Part shown: one piece after another, positions 11,797-23,257 of the stretch
Numbering within the stretch: the first letter of the stretch is position 1
Layout: each line of letters opens with the position of its first letter
Origin: Oncomelania hupensis
Taxonomy: Eukaryota > Mollusca > Gastropoda > Littorinimorpha > Pomatiopsidae
Length of the DNA stretch: 64,000 bases
Reading direction: 5' to 3'
NCBI GenBank assembly: GCA_036898135.1
Contig: CM072525.1
Coordinates: 50,507,790-50,571,789 of the forward strand
Notes under the pieces: model-generated
Databases searched by the model: none
Told to the model about the DNA's origin: nothing
The model's input: the letters and a program-made list of their open reading frames with translations, nothing else
Position numbers and translations under genes: made by a program

Positions 11797-12520
11797 ATTA
11801 GATTTCGTGATTAAAGCTTGTCTGTACTATTGTATATACACATGTCCATTTTTTTAACAGGATCCTTGTGTGTAGCAGGTGACTTTGGCAAGTGTTGATA
11901 GTATACCAGGTTAAGCGAGGTCTCGGCGCATGCACGCGAGGTCAGAGAGATGATGTGGTGGAAGGCACAGTGTCAGTGGACCAGTATTTACTGCATGCTC
12001 TCTGACATCTTTCACTCACCAGTCTTTTTACTTGACGGTTATGTCCCTTTCTGTAGCTCTCGCACGGCGAAGAATGAAATAGTATTCAACGAGAGGTCAG
12101 CTGGTGCAGGCGTTGTCAATCGGCCATGTTTTCGTTCAAGTTTAGTTGTTTGAAGGTGACCATGTTTGATTTAATGTAAGAATTGTTAATACAAGGTAAT
12201 TTACACATTTAGCCATTAGAGTCTCGCACTGTCAGCAAGGTCGTGTCCAGTGCAAACACGTCTTATTGGAAAAAGGCGTAAACCTCTATGACAAGTTTAC
12301 TTTATTAGACTATTATTTTGGCCAGTTTATCGTAGAGAATGACGGTTACAATTATATTTAGCTAAGAAATGGACAGCTCTGGTCAGTTTTGTATTATATA
12401 ATTGTGGGAGTATGAATAGCAGAAGAATGTCAATATCATTCATTGCACACTTCTGCGTTTGTTACTGCTGCTGATACCGTAGTTTATTTATTATTGTATT
12501 TTCATCCTTCTGCTTAAATT
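11396..12520. other. Shared spacer with short microsatellites, copy A
   Basis: GT runs near 11,370-11,413 and 11,764-11,791 and a GA run at about 11,627-11,652. Otherwise non-coding as far as I can see. Nearly the same sequence lies at 33,440-34,540. Confidence 0.5.
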
Positions 12521-12634
12521 TCCTCCTCCTCCTCCTCCTCCTCCTTATCATCATCATCTTGTTCTTCTTCTTGTTTTACTTCTTGTTATTATTATTTCAA
12601 CAGTTCAACACCTTTTAATCCATCAATACTCCTT

Positions 12635-12706
<72 letters not shown>

Positions 12707-12760
12707 TTCTTCTTCTTCTTCTTCTTCTTCGGCCTATTCTTCTTCTTCTTCTTCTTCTTA

Positions 12761-12844
<84 letters not shown>

Positions 12845-12853
12845 AATAATAAG
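12521..12853. repeat. Compound microsatellite (CCT, ATC, TTC, AAT), copy A
   Basis: Blocks of CCT, then ATC (about 12,638-12,705), TTC and AAT. The copy-B counterpart (34,545-34,910) has a shorter ATC block and an extra AAG block, so the locus differs between copies in both length and composition. Confidence 0.95.
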
Positions 12854-12928
12854 ATTTTTTTTAAATTAATTAGTTATTTACCTCTTTATTTTATTAGTTA
12901 TTTACTTATTTACTTTCGTAATTAGTTA

Positions 12929-13166
12929 AATAAATAATAATAACGTAAACTTATATAGCGCAGTTTCCTGAAAAAAATGCCCAGGCTCACTGTGCTTCAC
13001 AATTAAAAGTTAATTTAAGAATGTGTAAAACACATTATACGTAAAAACTTCACACTTAAAAATGAAGTCATAACACTAATACAAGAGCAGTGACAAAGCC
13101 ATGCATAGCACAATAAAAACAATCAGCGCAGTTTCCTGAAAAATGCCCAGGCTCACTGTGCTTTAC
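12929..13166 (-). mobile_element. SINE-type 3' end insertion present only in copy A
   Basis: Copy B reads continuously from gtaattagttacatactt (near 34,973). In copy A about 238 bases are inserted between two agtta words (12,924-12,928 and 13,167-13,171), a possible 5-bp target duplication. On the minus strand the insert ends GCGCTATATAAGTTTACG and then an AT-rich tail, the 3' signature of SINEs in this window. Its terminal segment (cgcagtttcctgaaaaa, tgcccaggctcactgtgctt) occurs twice, at about 12,957 and 13,127. Confidence 0.7.
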
Positions 13167-13433
13167 AGTTACATACTTGTTTGTACTTTGTTTTTCTGCG
13201 AACCTTTTACCTATCAACACGTTAAAACAAACATTGAAGGAGCTTCCTCCAAAGATTACACAGCTGGCGTCCTCACAGTCTCATCACACAACATCCCACT
13301 CACCCGCCAAAATGTGCCCCATCAAGATGTTCAAAACAATCAGTCCACACGCAGGAATTTAAATATTTAAATGCTATCTCCTGTGTGACAAATCACTCCA
13401 CACTCATGAATTAGGGCATCATAATTACATTTT

Positions 13434-13910
13434 GTTACACTCGTTTGGTGTTGTTTCTATCAGTAGTTGATTCAGCCCCAATGCTTGAATCCTCCTGATA
13501 AGTGTAACTCGGATTCGTTTATCCAAACAACCCGTTCACTCAGCAACAAGGCATAAGTCGTCGTATGAAGTTTTCCAACTTTATTCAGCGTACATCAACA
13601 ACTGCATATAATCGCTCAATCGCTTTCACTTTCTCTCTACTCTCTTTTTTAACACAACACAGTGCATCAATTATATAGTTTTTCTCGACTCCAGATAACG
13701 TCAGAACGTTCCCGAGTGACGCGTTACAACCAATCAAACTAAACTTCGTCATCACTGTATTACGTCATATATCTTTCTTTTCGGTCCAAGAATGTTCTCA
13801 AATATCTACACCTATCGCGAAGCTTCGATCGACAGTAAACAAGCAAATCTAGAGAATTCTCCAATAATATCGACTAACGAAAATTATCAACGTTATACAA
13901 AGCTTCTAAC
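13434..13910 (+). repeat. Dispersed repeat upstream of Hox exon, copy A
   Basis: Foldback arms GTTACAC (13,434-13,440) and GTGTAAC (13,502-13,508) enclose GATTCA and TGAATC. The sequence parallels 2,829-3,250 through agaatgttct (about 13,789) and further through aagcttc and atatcgac. The long open frame beginning at 13,792 therefore starts inside a repeat, which argues against its first 40 or so codons being Hox sequence. Confidence 0.6.
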
Positions 13911-14068
13911 AACAACGCAAAATCAAATCAAATGTATATACACTCTGTTATTGAATGCTTTGCAAAATAAAACGATCAGATCTATCGCGGGCGTTTCACA
14001 CGCACCATCGTTCGCGTTTCAACGTAACACATATTTAAAGCCTATTTCTTGTATGGCGTGTCTCGCAG

Positions 14069-14282
14069 ATATTCAACAATCCATCCACCTTCCCTCCACA
14101 TCTATAGCTCCTACCACGGTGACACTTCGCAAGCGACGGAGACCCTATAGCAAGTTCCAGATCGCAGAGCTGGAGAGGGAGTACGCCAGTTCCACCTACA
14201 TCTCCAAGTCGCGGAGGTGGGAGCTCTCCCAGCTTATCAACCTCTCCGAGAGACAGATCAAAATATGGTTTCAAAATCGAAG
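14069..14282 (+). CDS. Post1-like: Posterior-class Hox gene, homeobox exon, copy A
   Basis: Encodes homeodomain residues 1-53: a basic N-terminal arm ([12 protein letters not shown]), L16, Y20, RRWELSQ in helix 2, and the recognition helix [12 protein letters not shown] with W48, F49, Q50, N51 and R53. The protein is a sequence-specific nuclear transcription factor that patterns posterior body regions. The donor AG|GTGAGT splits codon 53 (phase 2) and joins exactly to 16,337. The left edge is inferred from the acceptor-like tgtctcgcag at 14,059-14,068; the frame stays open back to an ATG at 13,792, but that part overlaps a dispersed repeat. The absence of the typical Post2 helix 1 wording as I remember it favours Post1, but the paralogue call is tentative. 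No 5' exon was found. Confidence 0.85.
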
Positions 14283-14309
14283 GTGAGTCAATCATTTGTG
14301 TGTGAAGTA

Positions 14310-14745
14310 AGGCCATTCCATTATTTCATTTACAGTTTTTTTTTTCCAAAGGAAGACCCTTGCATTCTTGTTTTAAAAATAACTTAATAAGACCCTTCAA
14401 TTCTTGTGTCCAAAGTAAAACCCTTCAGTTATTTGCTTAACATAGTTTTGTTCAATGTAAGGTCCTTGCAATCTTGTGTACAAAGTAAGACCTTTCCATT
14501 AATTTCTTAACATAGTTTTGTCCAATGTAATATCCTTGCAATCTTGTGTACAAAGTAAGACCTTTCCATTAATTTCTTAACATAGTTTTGTTCAATTTAA
14601 TATCCTTGCAATCTTGTGTTCAAAGTACGATCCTTCAATTATTTCCTTAACATAGTTTTGTTCAATGTAAGATCCTTGCAATCTTGTGTAGCCTACAAAA
14701 TAAGACCTTTCCAGTCTTTCCTTAACAATTTTTGTTTGAAGTAAG
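14310..14745 (+). repeat. 70-bp minisatellite in Hox intron, copy A
   Basis: The word catagttttgt recurs at 14,441, 14,511, 14,581 and 14,651, an exact 70-bp period. Each unit also has ccttgcaatcttgtgt and caaagtaagacc. Outer units are more diverged. Confidence 0.85.
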
Positions 14746-15169
14746 ACTCTCTATTCTTTCCTTCTTCTTGTATTAAAGGCTCAAGTCCTTAGTTCAGCAA
14801 AACAGACCCACATATGAATTCCAAATTCGTCTGAATACATGAAAAATCGTCTTTGACTATTATTGTTTATTTTCAAATTCTGCTCCTCTACCCTCTGGAA
14901 TGAACTTTCCTCAAGAACTACATGTAAACTAACCTGAAAGTCTTTTGTCTTTTGGCCGTCGCTCAAAGACACACCTGTTTTCAGCATTTAATTAGTTGAT
15001 ATATCTAAGAAGTGGGTATTTGGTTTGTAGTTGTGTCGCTTCCGTATTTAGATCATTTCTTCTTCGAGGGCTATTAATATTATGTGGTTTTTATCGGTGT
15101 TGGTCGTCAGATGTATCTGTAATGTTTTGCCATCTTCGAGCAAGATCTTCGTGGGTTAATCGCCCTAAA

Positions 15170-15189
15170 AGTCGCAGTCATCGTCGTCG

Positions 15190-15263
<74 letters not shown>

Positions 15264-15306
15264 TTCATCATCATCATCATCATCATCATCGTCGTCGTCG
15301 TCGTCG

Positions 15307-15340
<34 letters not shown>

Positions 15341-15342
15341 AT
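15170..15342. repeat. ATC/CGT microsatellite in Hox intron, copy A
   Basis: CAT/ATC units with CGT blocks at both ends. The copy-B array (37,051-37,122) is about half as long. Open frames here are His or Met homopolymers. Confidence 0.95.
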
Positions 15343-15414
15343 GGTGTATTAAAGAGTAAGTGGCAGGAGACTTCAGAAATTTTTTTGTCTTAACTGTTAA
15401 GTGGTCGATTGAGC

Positions 15415-15418
15415 TCCT

Positions 15419-15459
<41 letters not shown>

Positions 15460-15963
15460 TTTCCTTTGTTCCTTCCGCTCGACTTTATTTAATTTTTGTT
15501 CTTTTCATTTTGTTTTATTTGTTTGTTTGTTTGGTTTTTTTCATTTTCTTTCTTTCTCCCTTAAAAAAAATTTTTTTCTGTTTTCTTTTTTTTCTTTTTT
15601 TCCATTCTTTTTTTTCTTTTCTTTTTTTTGTTTTGTTTGTGTTTTCTCTTTTTTTTAAATTTAATTTTATTTTTGTCTTTCTTTAATTATTTTATTTTAT
15701 TTTAAATTTCATTAAAAATTTTTGTAATCATTCTGTCTGTCTTTGTATTGTTATTCTTCGTCCATTTTTTTCTTTTTTTCTTTGTTTCTTTTTTTATCTT
15801 TCTCTTTTTCTTTCTTTCCTTTATCTCTTTTTATATCTTGTGTTTTTATTTTTTTCTGTTTTCTTTCTTTCTGTTTTCATTCTATATGTTTTCTTTTTTT
15901 CGTCTTAAAAATTGTTTTCTTTCTTTCTGTCTTTCTTTTTTCATTTCATTTTATTAATTCTAC

Positions 15964-16002
<39 letters not shown>

Positions 16003-16022
16003 TCGTTCTTTCTTTCTTTCTA
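15415..16022 (+). repeat. Long TTTC-rich pyrimidine tract, copy A
   Basis: About 600 bases almost free of purine-rich stretches, with pure TTTC arrays at both ends (about 15,418-15,455 and 15,964-16,020). The apparent Phe/Leu/Ser-rich open frames come from composition and are not genes. Confidence 0.9.
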
Positions 16023-16336
16023 GTATCGATTCTGCTACAGCTTACTGAGTGATGATCATAAGAAAACGGGAACTGTAAATAACAAACCAATCATAATTTA
16101 AAAAGGAAGAAACAGTGCGTAAACTCAAATTCAGAAGCTAAATATAATAGACCGCATGCTATATATCCTACACCCGCTTCAACCCCAACAGACGATTTCC
16201 GTTGTCTTCGGAAGCGTTATGCTATATAGTGTACAGATGGTCCACAGGTTTATTTAACATGAGAAGAAGTCTTCAGATTTGTTTATAAAAATAAAATAAT
16301 AAACTCATAACATGTTTTCCACCTTGTCCTCTTTAG

Positions 16337-16604
16337 AATCAAGGCCAAGAAGCTTCAGAAGAGGGAAGAGATGAGCTCCCCTCAGTCCGCCATGTCGGCC
16401 GGAAGTGGCAGCACCAACGGAAGTGGAGGTCACGGTCACATGCCCAACCTCGGCGGAAATCACCCCATGCAGACCGGAAATGGCGGTCTACCGGCGCCAC
16501 CCGGTTCCGTCATGCATCAGCAGCAAGGTCACGTGACTGTATCCCACCACGTGCCGTCCCAGCAGTCCCAAAGTCACGGAATGCCAGGGGTCAACGGGTC
16601 ATGA
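16337..16604 (+). CDS. Post1-like: Posterior-class Hox gene, terminal exon, copy A
   Basis: Completes codon 53 and the end of the homeodomain (IKAKKLQ), continues KREEMSS and then a low-complexity C-terminal tail rich in Gly, Ser, His and Gln, ending GMPGVNGS and TGA at 16,602-16,604. With the first exon this gives a C-terminal segment of about 160 residues with an uninterrupted frame. The tail has no recognisable domain. The ATG at 16,371 is internal and is not a start. Compared with copy B (38,094-38,361) there are three substitutions, all synonymous. Confidence 0.85.
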
Positions 16605-16900
16605 AGTGACATCATGAAGGATGAATGACTCCACTAGACTGTTTATAATGATGACAGCCGTCATCGTATTTTCGACCAGCGTTTTGGTAATAATAAGTGT
16701 GAAGCGCAGTAGCTGCCCAACAGTGTTTGTGCTACTGAAATGATTTTCGTTACTCGCTCGTCCCTGTCTGAAATTACAGCGCGAAATTGTGTTATACGAA
16801 CCAACTTTGATTTGGACGAAATTCTCTGATTCAGCAGCGTAGGCCTATTACACATTGAAAACATAGTTGTGTAGTGTTGTGTTAGGATGCATTCTTCTTC
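16605..16900 (+). other. Probable Hox 3' untranslated region, copy A
   Basis: The first roughly 270 bases after the stop appear identical in copies A and B, whereas sequence further out shows regular differences. A short hairpin tgacagc/gtca lies near 16,652. I could not place the polyadenylation site with confidence. Confidence 0.5.
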
Positions 16901-18942
16901 GTTTTTTTGTTTTGTTTTTGTTGTTGTTTTCAAGCCACAGTCATATCTTTTACCTCTGGTCAAACTGACGGAGGTCTGAGAACCAAGAACTAGCCATTGA
17001 TTGCATGTCTCGAATGGTTTTATAACGAGGCCAATATTCACAGAATGCGCACGCAAACTGAAAATGTCTGCAGTGTACCGCTGGATGTCAAACACTTTCT
17101 AGTGCTCAGGAGACGTTGTGAAAGAACGCAGGACTCGACGATGCTTGGCTCGGATGTTCGCGCCATGTCTACACTCGATCACTGGCGGAACGACGCTCTG
17201 ATCACTCCGATGTGGTAAACTTTCCCCAAAACAATTTTTCAGAAATTGTTATTTTCTTTTGAAGGACCTCCCTTTCTTTTTTTCCTTTTTTTAAATGTAT
17301 GAATTAAATAATTTATTAACTTATTTATTTCTTATTTGTATTGTTTTATTGTTAAAAATATTTTTATTACTTAACCAGCTCTTATAATATAATTTATCTA
17401 CCAATACGTAGTTAAAAGTTACTCTTTACACAGTTCTGATTCGGACAAAACAATAATTAATAGACTTAGTTTCTTCTGGAATGCTTTGTAAAGAAATGAA
17501 AATTCCTCGGCGATGAAGCTGGATTTTAACGTGGATTTAAGCTTTAGCTTATTGAGGGAAAAAATGCCCGCTATCAAAGTAGAGGTGCTGACAGCTACAA
17601 TTGACTGTCAACTCGCCTACGGAACTGACCAGGCCGAAGCCAGAAGTCTGCAGTTATCAATAGCCCGTTTACACTTAACAGCATGCATTCTCACAAAATG
17701 GAACTGAAATGTGTCCACACATATGAGAGAGACATTGCAGGATCCACTCAAACTTGACTAAAGTGATGAGGGAAATAAGATGGGATGAATGAAAAGACGA
17801 AAAAAGGTCCCGTCGGGCTAGTGAGCTGCGTATTTTTTGTCAAAACTGCAGATAAATTTAGACTATTGCTGCAGCAGATTGGCTAACGTTTATTATACTT
17901 CCAAGCTGATTGAACGTGCTTGCCGCATTCACAATTCAGAAAGAACTGCAGAGCATGGCAGAGTTGTTTTCGCAGCTGTCAACTACAAAATGGCCCGTAA
18001 AAATAATGAAGACGAATTAAGAATATGGCAATAAAGTCTTGTCGTTATCTCCGTCATACGTTGCCATACGATTCTAGAACAATTCGGATAGAATTCAACA
18101 ATGTTGACCACAACAACCCTGATTTTAAAGTTGCCTGTGGTTTATGTCACTGGTTGATGTCTACGATACGGGCTAAATACTGTGCATAGCTACAGACTGT
18201 ACTCCCGGCCCTTTCATCCTGCGTCCTCAGTCCTGTTGAGACGATGGCTATTGCGGATAGCGTGTCTGCTGATTCGTGACGATGTGGATGCTCAACACAT
18301 AATTATGTGGCGCGTTTTCTCCAATGCTGTGGTAGCATGCTCAGTGCGCTGAGAAAAACCCAAATGAGGGCAGAAAAGTAAAAGTGCCAGTGTCAGTAAG
18401 TCAAAGACGAAGGTTTTCAGCCGCTTTTTGATGCCATACATGCATTGGCGAGATAGGCTGTATGTAACACAAGGATTCTTAGTTATTCTTTAGCAACGAC
18501 AACATGATGAGGTGAACGATGGAACCCAGACGCGTAACCTTGATTGTGAGAATTGAACACTGTGGAAAACCTGCTTATGGGAACTGAACCCTGGAAAACT
18601 TGATTCTCAGAACTGAGCACTGTGTACAGTGTCAAGAACAATTCTGTCACTGAGGACAAAGCTTTAAGTTTGCCAAAACAGTATGGAGAGGCGTGTGTGA
18701 ACGCACACCTCTATTTTATTTTATTTTATTTTAAATCTTGTTCTTAAACCTCAATAATCGCTATAATGTCGTGTTACCAACTCCCAGTATCCCTTGTTCT
18801 AGGTCAGGCGTTTGCAATGTTCATACCCTTCATTAGTATGTCTTTTGATAGATGTTTTATATTTATATAATGAAACAATGTTTAAATTAACTGTATAAAT
18901 GTTGTAGCGAACTTTGTTGCTACTGATACCTTAATGAGAGCG
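16901..18942. other. Shared spacer, copy A
   Basis: Conserved with 38,660-40,680. Short frames, for example 17,513-17,707 and 17,837-18,034, survive in both copies but have no recognisable domain and no codon-level evidence for selection that I can see. Confidence 0.45.
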
Positions 18943-18945
18943 CTC

Positions 18946-19023
<78 letters not shown>

Positions 19024-19036
19024 CATTATTATTATA
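18943..19036. repeat. ATT microsatellite after GAGCGCTCT, copy A
   Basis: Pure ATT array (counterpart 40,684-40,757). The preceding gagagcgctct may be the end of a degraded SINE. Confidence 0.9.
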
Positions 19037-19587
19037 TCATTTTTATTATACCTAATGCGTGACATTGTATTTGTCTTTGTGCTTCATATTCACACTATAT
19101 ATATCTCGATGATCACTTTGTATGTTTATATTTTGTTTACAGTCATTTGAGAGAAACATTTTTTGTTTGTTTTTAATCTGTTAGCGCGAACGTGATGTAC
19201 ATGTGCAAACTGTGTTTGACTGATATTCATAAAATCATTGGAGTAATGTTGAAAAGCCAAGATGATCAAACTGTAGGGGAGACAAACAAATAATTGTGTC
19301 AAACACTGGCAATGTCTACCTTTAGAACATGGCTGCGGCTGCACTGCATGTCTGAGACTTACGTTGGTCTCTCCTGTTGTGGGAGGTACTCGTAAAGTTT
19401 CAGTTACGCTGTGTGTAATGCAGTAATAATAGCGCGTAGGGTAATTAAAATCCTTTATAGTTCACAACTACAACTTTAGTTCTTTTCCGTCTTCTGTATC
19501 AGCGATCTCTTCAGATTGCCGCGCTTGAATTCGGCCATAGAAAAGTGCCTCATTTATTTATTTTATTTATTTTATTTATCTATGTAT
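19037..19587. other. Shared spacer with a SINE-2-like end, copy A
   Basis: No gene seen. At 19,512-19,530 cagattgccgcgcttgaat resembles the SINE-2 3' end, directly upstream of an RP-1 copy. Confidence 0.4.
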
Positions 19588-20160
19588 TTTTCAGTATAAA
19601 TAGTATCCCCACTTTCTGGAAATTTAGTGCTTTAAATTCCCACTGTCGCTGTCTTTCTCATTTGTTCTTTCTCATTCCTACTCTGTTCTATCAATCTAGT
19701 ATACCATCTTTTTCTTCGCTAGACCAGTCACCTACCTTTTTTCTTGAAAACTCTTCCGGGACAAAACTCCTCATTTGTGTGTGAGGTCTGTTCGATCAGC
19801 TTGGGAATATTGGACGCTTTCTGCCAAATGGTCACTGGGGCTTCCTATGATGTTATTATTTAGCAATGTAGGCATTTTTATGTATGTGTTTTGTTGATAT
19901 TGTATAGTGATGTTTGTATTCTATTTTGTTCTTGTAAACGGGGATTCGATAAATTAAGAGTATAGCCTCAGTGTCCCCTGCGTGGGATGTCTTTATTGTA
20001 AAGTGACCGGCTGGTAGATTGCCTTCAGTGTTACCACTAGGGTTGTTTCGGCAGATCTTTTATGCGGATCGGGGGTGAGTCCTCTTTCACTTCTCTGGTC
20101 CTGATTTGGCTTGGAAGAGTCCGCTGGACCTAAGACAATAACCATGTAATGTAATGTAAT
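19588..20160 (+). mobile_element. RP-1 retroposon, copy A first
   Basis: About 570 bp shared with 26,805-27,323, 41,316-41,890, 47,575-48,100 and 61,740-62,330. Landmarks are ataaatagtatccccacttt, ctagaccagtcacctacc, tgaggtctgttcgatcagct, gtgttaccactagggttgtt and tcctgatttggctcgga. It ends in ATGTA repeats. There is no tRNA-like promoter and no long frame, so it looks like a non-autonomous element or the 3' end of a LINE. Confidence 0.8.
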
Positions 20161-20177
20161 CTATGTATTTATCATGC

Positions 20178-20231
<54 letters not shown>
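20178..20231. repeat. ATT microsatellite, copy A
   Basis: Pure ATT array; copy B has a longer array at 41,908-41,980. Confidence 0.9.
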
Positions 20232-20233
<2 letters not shown>

Positions 20234-20299
20234 CTTTATGGGGAAAAATATACCTTGGCACGGGCAGCGGTTATATCAAAACTTCTTCGGTTGAGAGTA

Positions 20300-20930
20300 T
20301 AAACCAAAATCTAGTCTGTGCATACAAGCATTCAATCGCACGGAAACTGCACATCTTACGCTCCTGTCCTAGACGGATGAGTGTCATCTACGCACCTACA
20401 CCAAGTACAGGAGGTTCTCGAGTTACGACGTTGATCCGTTCGTTGGACGCGTCGTAACCCGATTTCGTCGTAAGTCGGAACTTAAAGGAAAAACCTGTAC
20501 TGTACGTACAGTGCTATATACTGTACTGTAACTGTTAATGACATAAAAAAAATAGTATTAAAAGGAAGAGAAAACAATTCCTTACCACATGAATTAAACT
20601 AGCTCCCGTTTGTTTACGTCGCTTACGACGCTAAACCACGTAAGACGGAACGACGCGTAATATTATTTATTATATTTGCGTGGGGAGGAGCGTCGTAACC
20701 ACGAACCAACGTAAGTCGAGACCGGCGTAACCCGAGGACTTACTGTACTACTGTTCCGTCATCGCACAGCCCGGTCGCGCAAGATTGTGCATGCTCAGTG
20801 GTCTGGGCCTCCGACGCTGCGCCTAAGGCAGGCAGCAAGTGGGTGCCAAGAGCGGCTTGAGTTCCATCCTGTATCGTCCAGCGCATTGAGCAGCTCTTGA
20901 GCTGAAAAACGCGCTATATAAAAATAATAA
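20300..20930 (+). mobile_element. SINE-1 split by a TA-flanked MITE, copy A
   Basis: Left part (20,303-20,405): tataaaccaaaatctagtct, tgtgcatacaagcattcaat, ctcctgtcctagacggatga match SINE-1 in sense orientation. Right part (20,748-20,930): gtgctcagtggtctgg-like, gagttccatcctgtat, cattgagcagctcttgagct, gcgctatata and an AAT-rich tail. The two halves join when the element at 20,408-20,745 is removed. Confidence 0.85.
20408..20745. mobile_element. MITE with terminal inverted repeats and TA duplication, copy A
   Basis: The left end caggaggttctcgagttacg and the reverse complement of the right end cagtaagtcctcgggttacg match at 15 of 20 positions. TA dinucleotides flank both ends (20,406-20,407 and 20,746-20,747). 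The 338-bp interior has cgtcgtaa/ttacgacg words but no transposase. A CAG start and TA target are typical of Tc1/mariner-pogo type non-autonomous elements; the superfamily is inference. Confidence 0.85.
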
Positions 20931-21414
20931 AATAAATACATTATTTTAGCCATTGACGCACAGCTTTGTAACCGTTAACGCAATAATCCTTAACACGTGA
21001 GGAACTCTGAAAATGAACCTTTGCTTAGACCAAAAAAAATTTATGTTTACGGCAACATAGGGACAAAAATAGGGTCGATAGATCGTTTTTTTTTTTGTTG
21101 TTGTTGTTTTTTAGGGTTGGTCGGGATACCGTAAACAGAAGGCATATTTTGGGCCTTGTAGTATAAAACGCGTTCCTTTGCTCCATTTCAAGTTATAAAC
21201 TTTCCTTCCTTTTATGTTTTCCTTGATGACAACATTATTGTTATAACTGTTAGGCTTTTTCGCTCTTGATAAAACTGGTAACTAACTGGTATATAATATT
21301 ACTCTAATTTAACCCAACATACAATTGTTGTCACTATCGTTGTTGTTGTCGTAGCTGTGGTGGTGGTGGTGGTGGTGGTGGTTATGGTTGTCTTACTATA
21401 AATTGCGCTGTTGA
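20931..21414. other. Shared spacer, copy A
   Basis: No gene seen. GGT and GTT short repeats near 21,358-21,380. Confidence 0.45.
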
Positions 21415-21535
21415 TCGTTCCTGGGTTTAGGTCCCTACCCCTCTTTCCCTGGGATGGTTATCCCCGTCTGCCATATCGCCAATGGTGGGTGTAGACGTTA
21501 AACCTCAATGTTCATTCGTTCGTTCCTGGTTTTTG
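21415..21535 (+). repeat. SINE-like 3' end with CATTCGTT-type tail, copy A
   Basis: ccctgggatggttatccccg, tctgccatatcgccaatggt and gtagacgttaaacctcaatg precede a short ATTCGTT tail. Related sequence follows RP-1 at 27,324-27,390 (cccgtctgtcatatcgccag), so this is a separate dispersed family. The copy-B counterpart is at 43,155-43,265. Confidence 0.6.
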
Positions 21536-22668
<1,133 letters not shown>

Positions 22669-22906
22669 TAAAAATAGTTTTAAAAAAATAAAATGAAGTA
22701 ACATAAACTTAAAATAATGTAAAACATTAACTCAATAACGTAACTAATAAACTAATGGCCTTGTTTTACTGGCTCCTTTATAATGTTAGAAATTTGGAGA
22801 AAAATGAGGTAGTGAGTTATGTAAGAACTATGTTATAAAATGGAACTTTATACTTTTTTTTTCTAATGTAGTCTATAATTGTTATAAAGTATTACTACTT
22901 TTTACG

Positions 22907-23257
<351 letters not shown>

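Larger units (their letters stand above)
14283..16336 (+). other. Hox intron within the homeobox, copy A
   Basis: A 2,054-bp intron with GTGAGT donor and ...CCTCTTTAG acceptor. It holds a 70-bp minisatellite (14,310-14,745), an ATC array (15,170-15,342) and a long pyrimidine tract (15,415-16,022). The copy-B intron (36,088-38,093) has the same parts with different repeat lengths. Confidence 0.85.

Noticed and set aside
13792..14068. Hox N-terminal coding region from an ATG at 13,792
   Set aside because: It overlaps a dispersed repeat, has a stop in copy B and shows no Hox-like motif. Kept only as an alternative.
15360..16048. Phe/Leu/Ser-rich putative membrane proteins
   Set aside because: These frames come from the TTTC tract in an intron.
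16371..16604. Independent 77-codon gene
   Set aside because: It is the in-frame C-terminal tail of the Hox protein; the acceptor and phase at 16,337 show that the ATG is internal.
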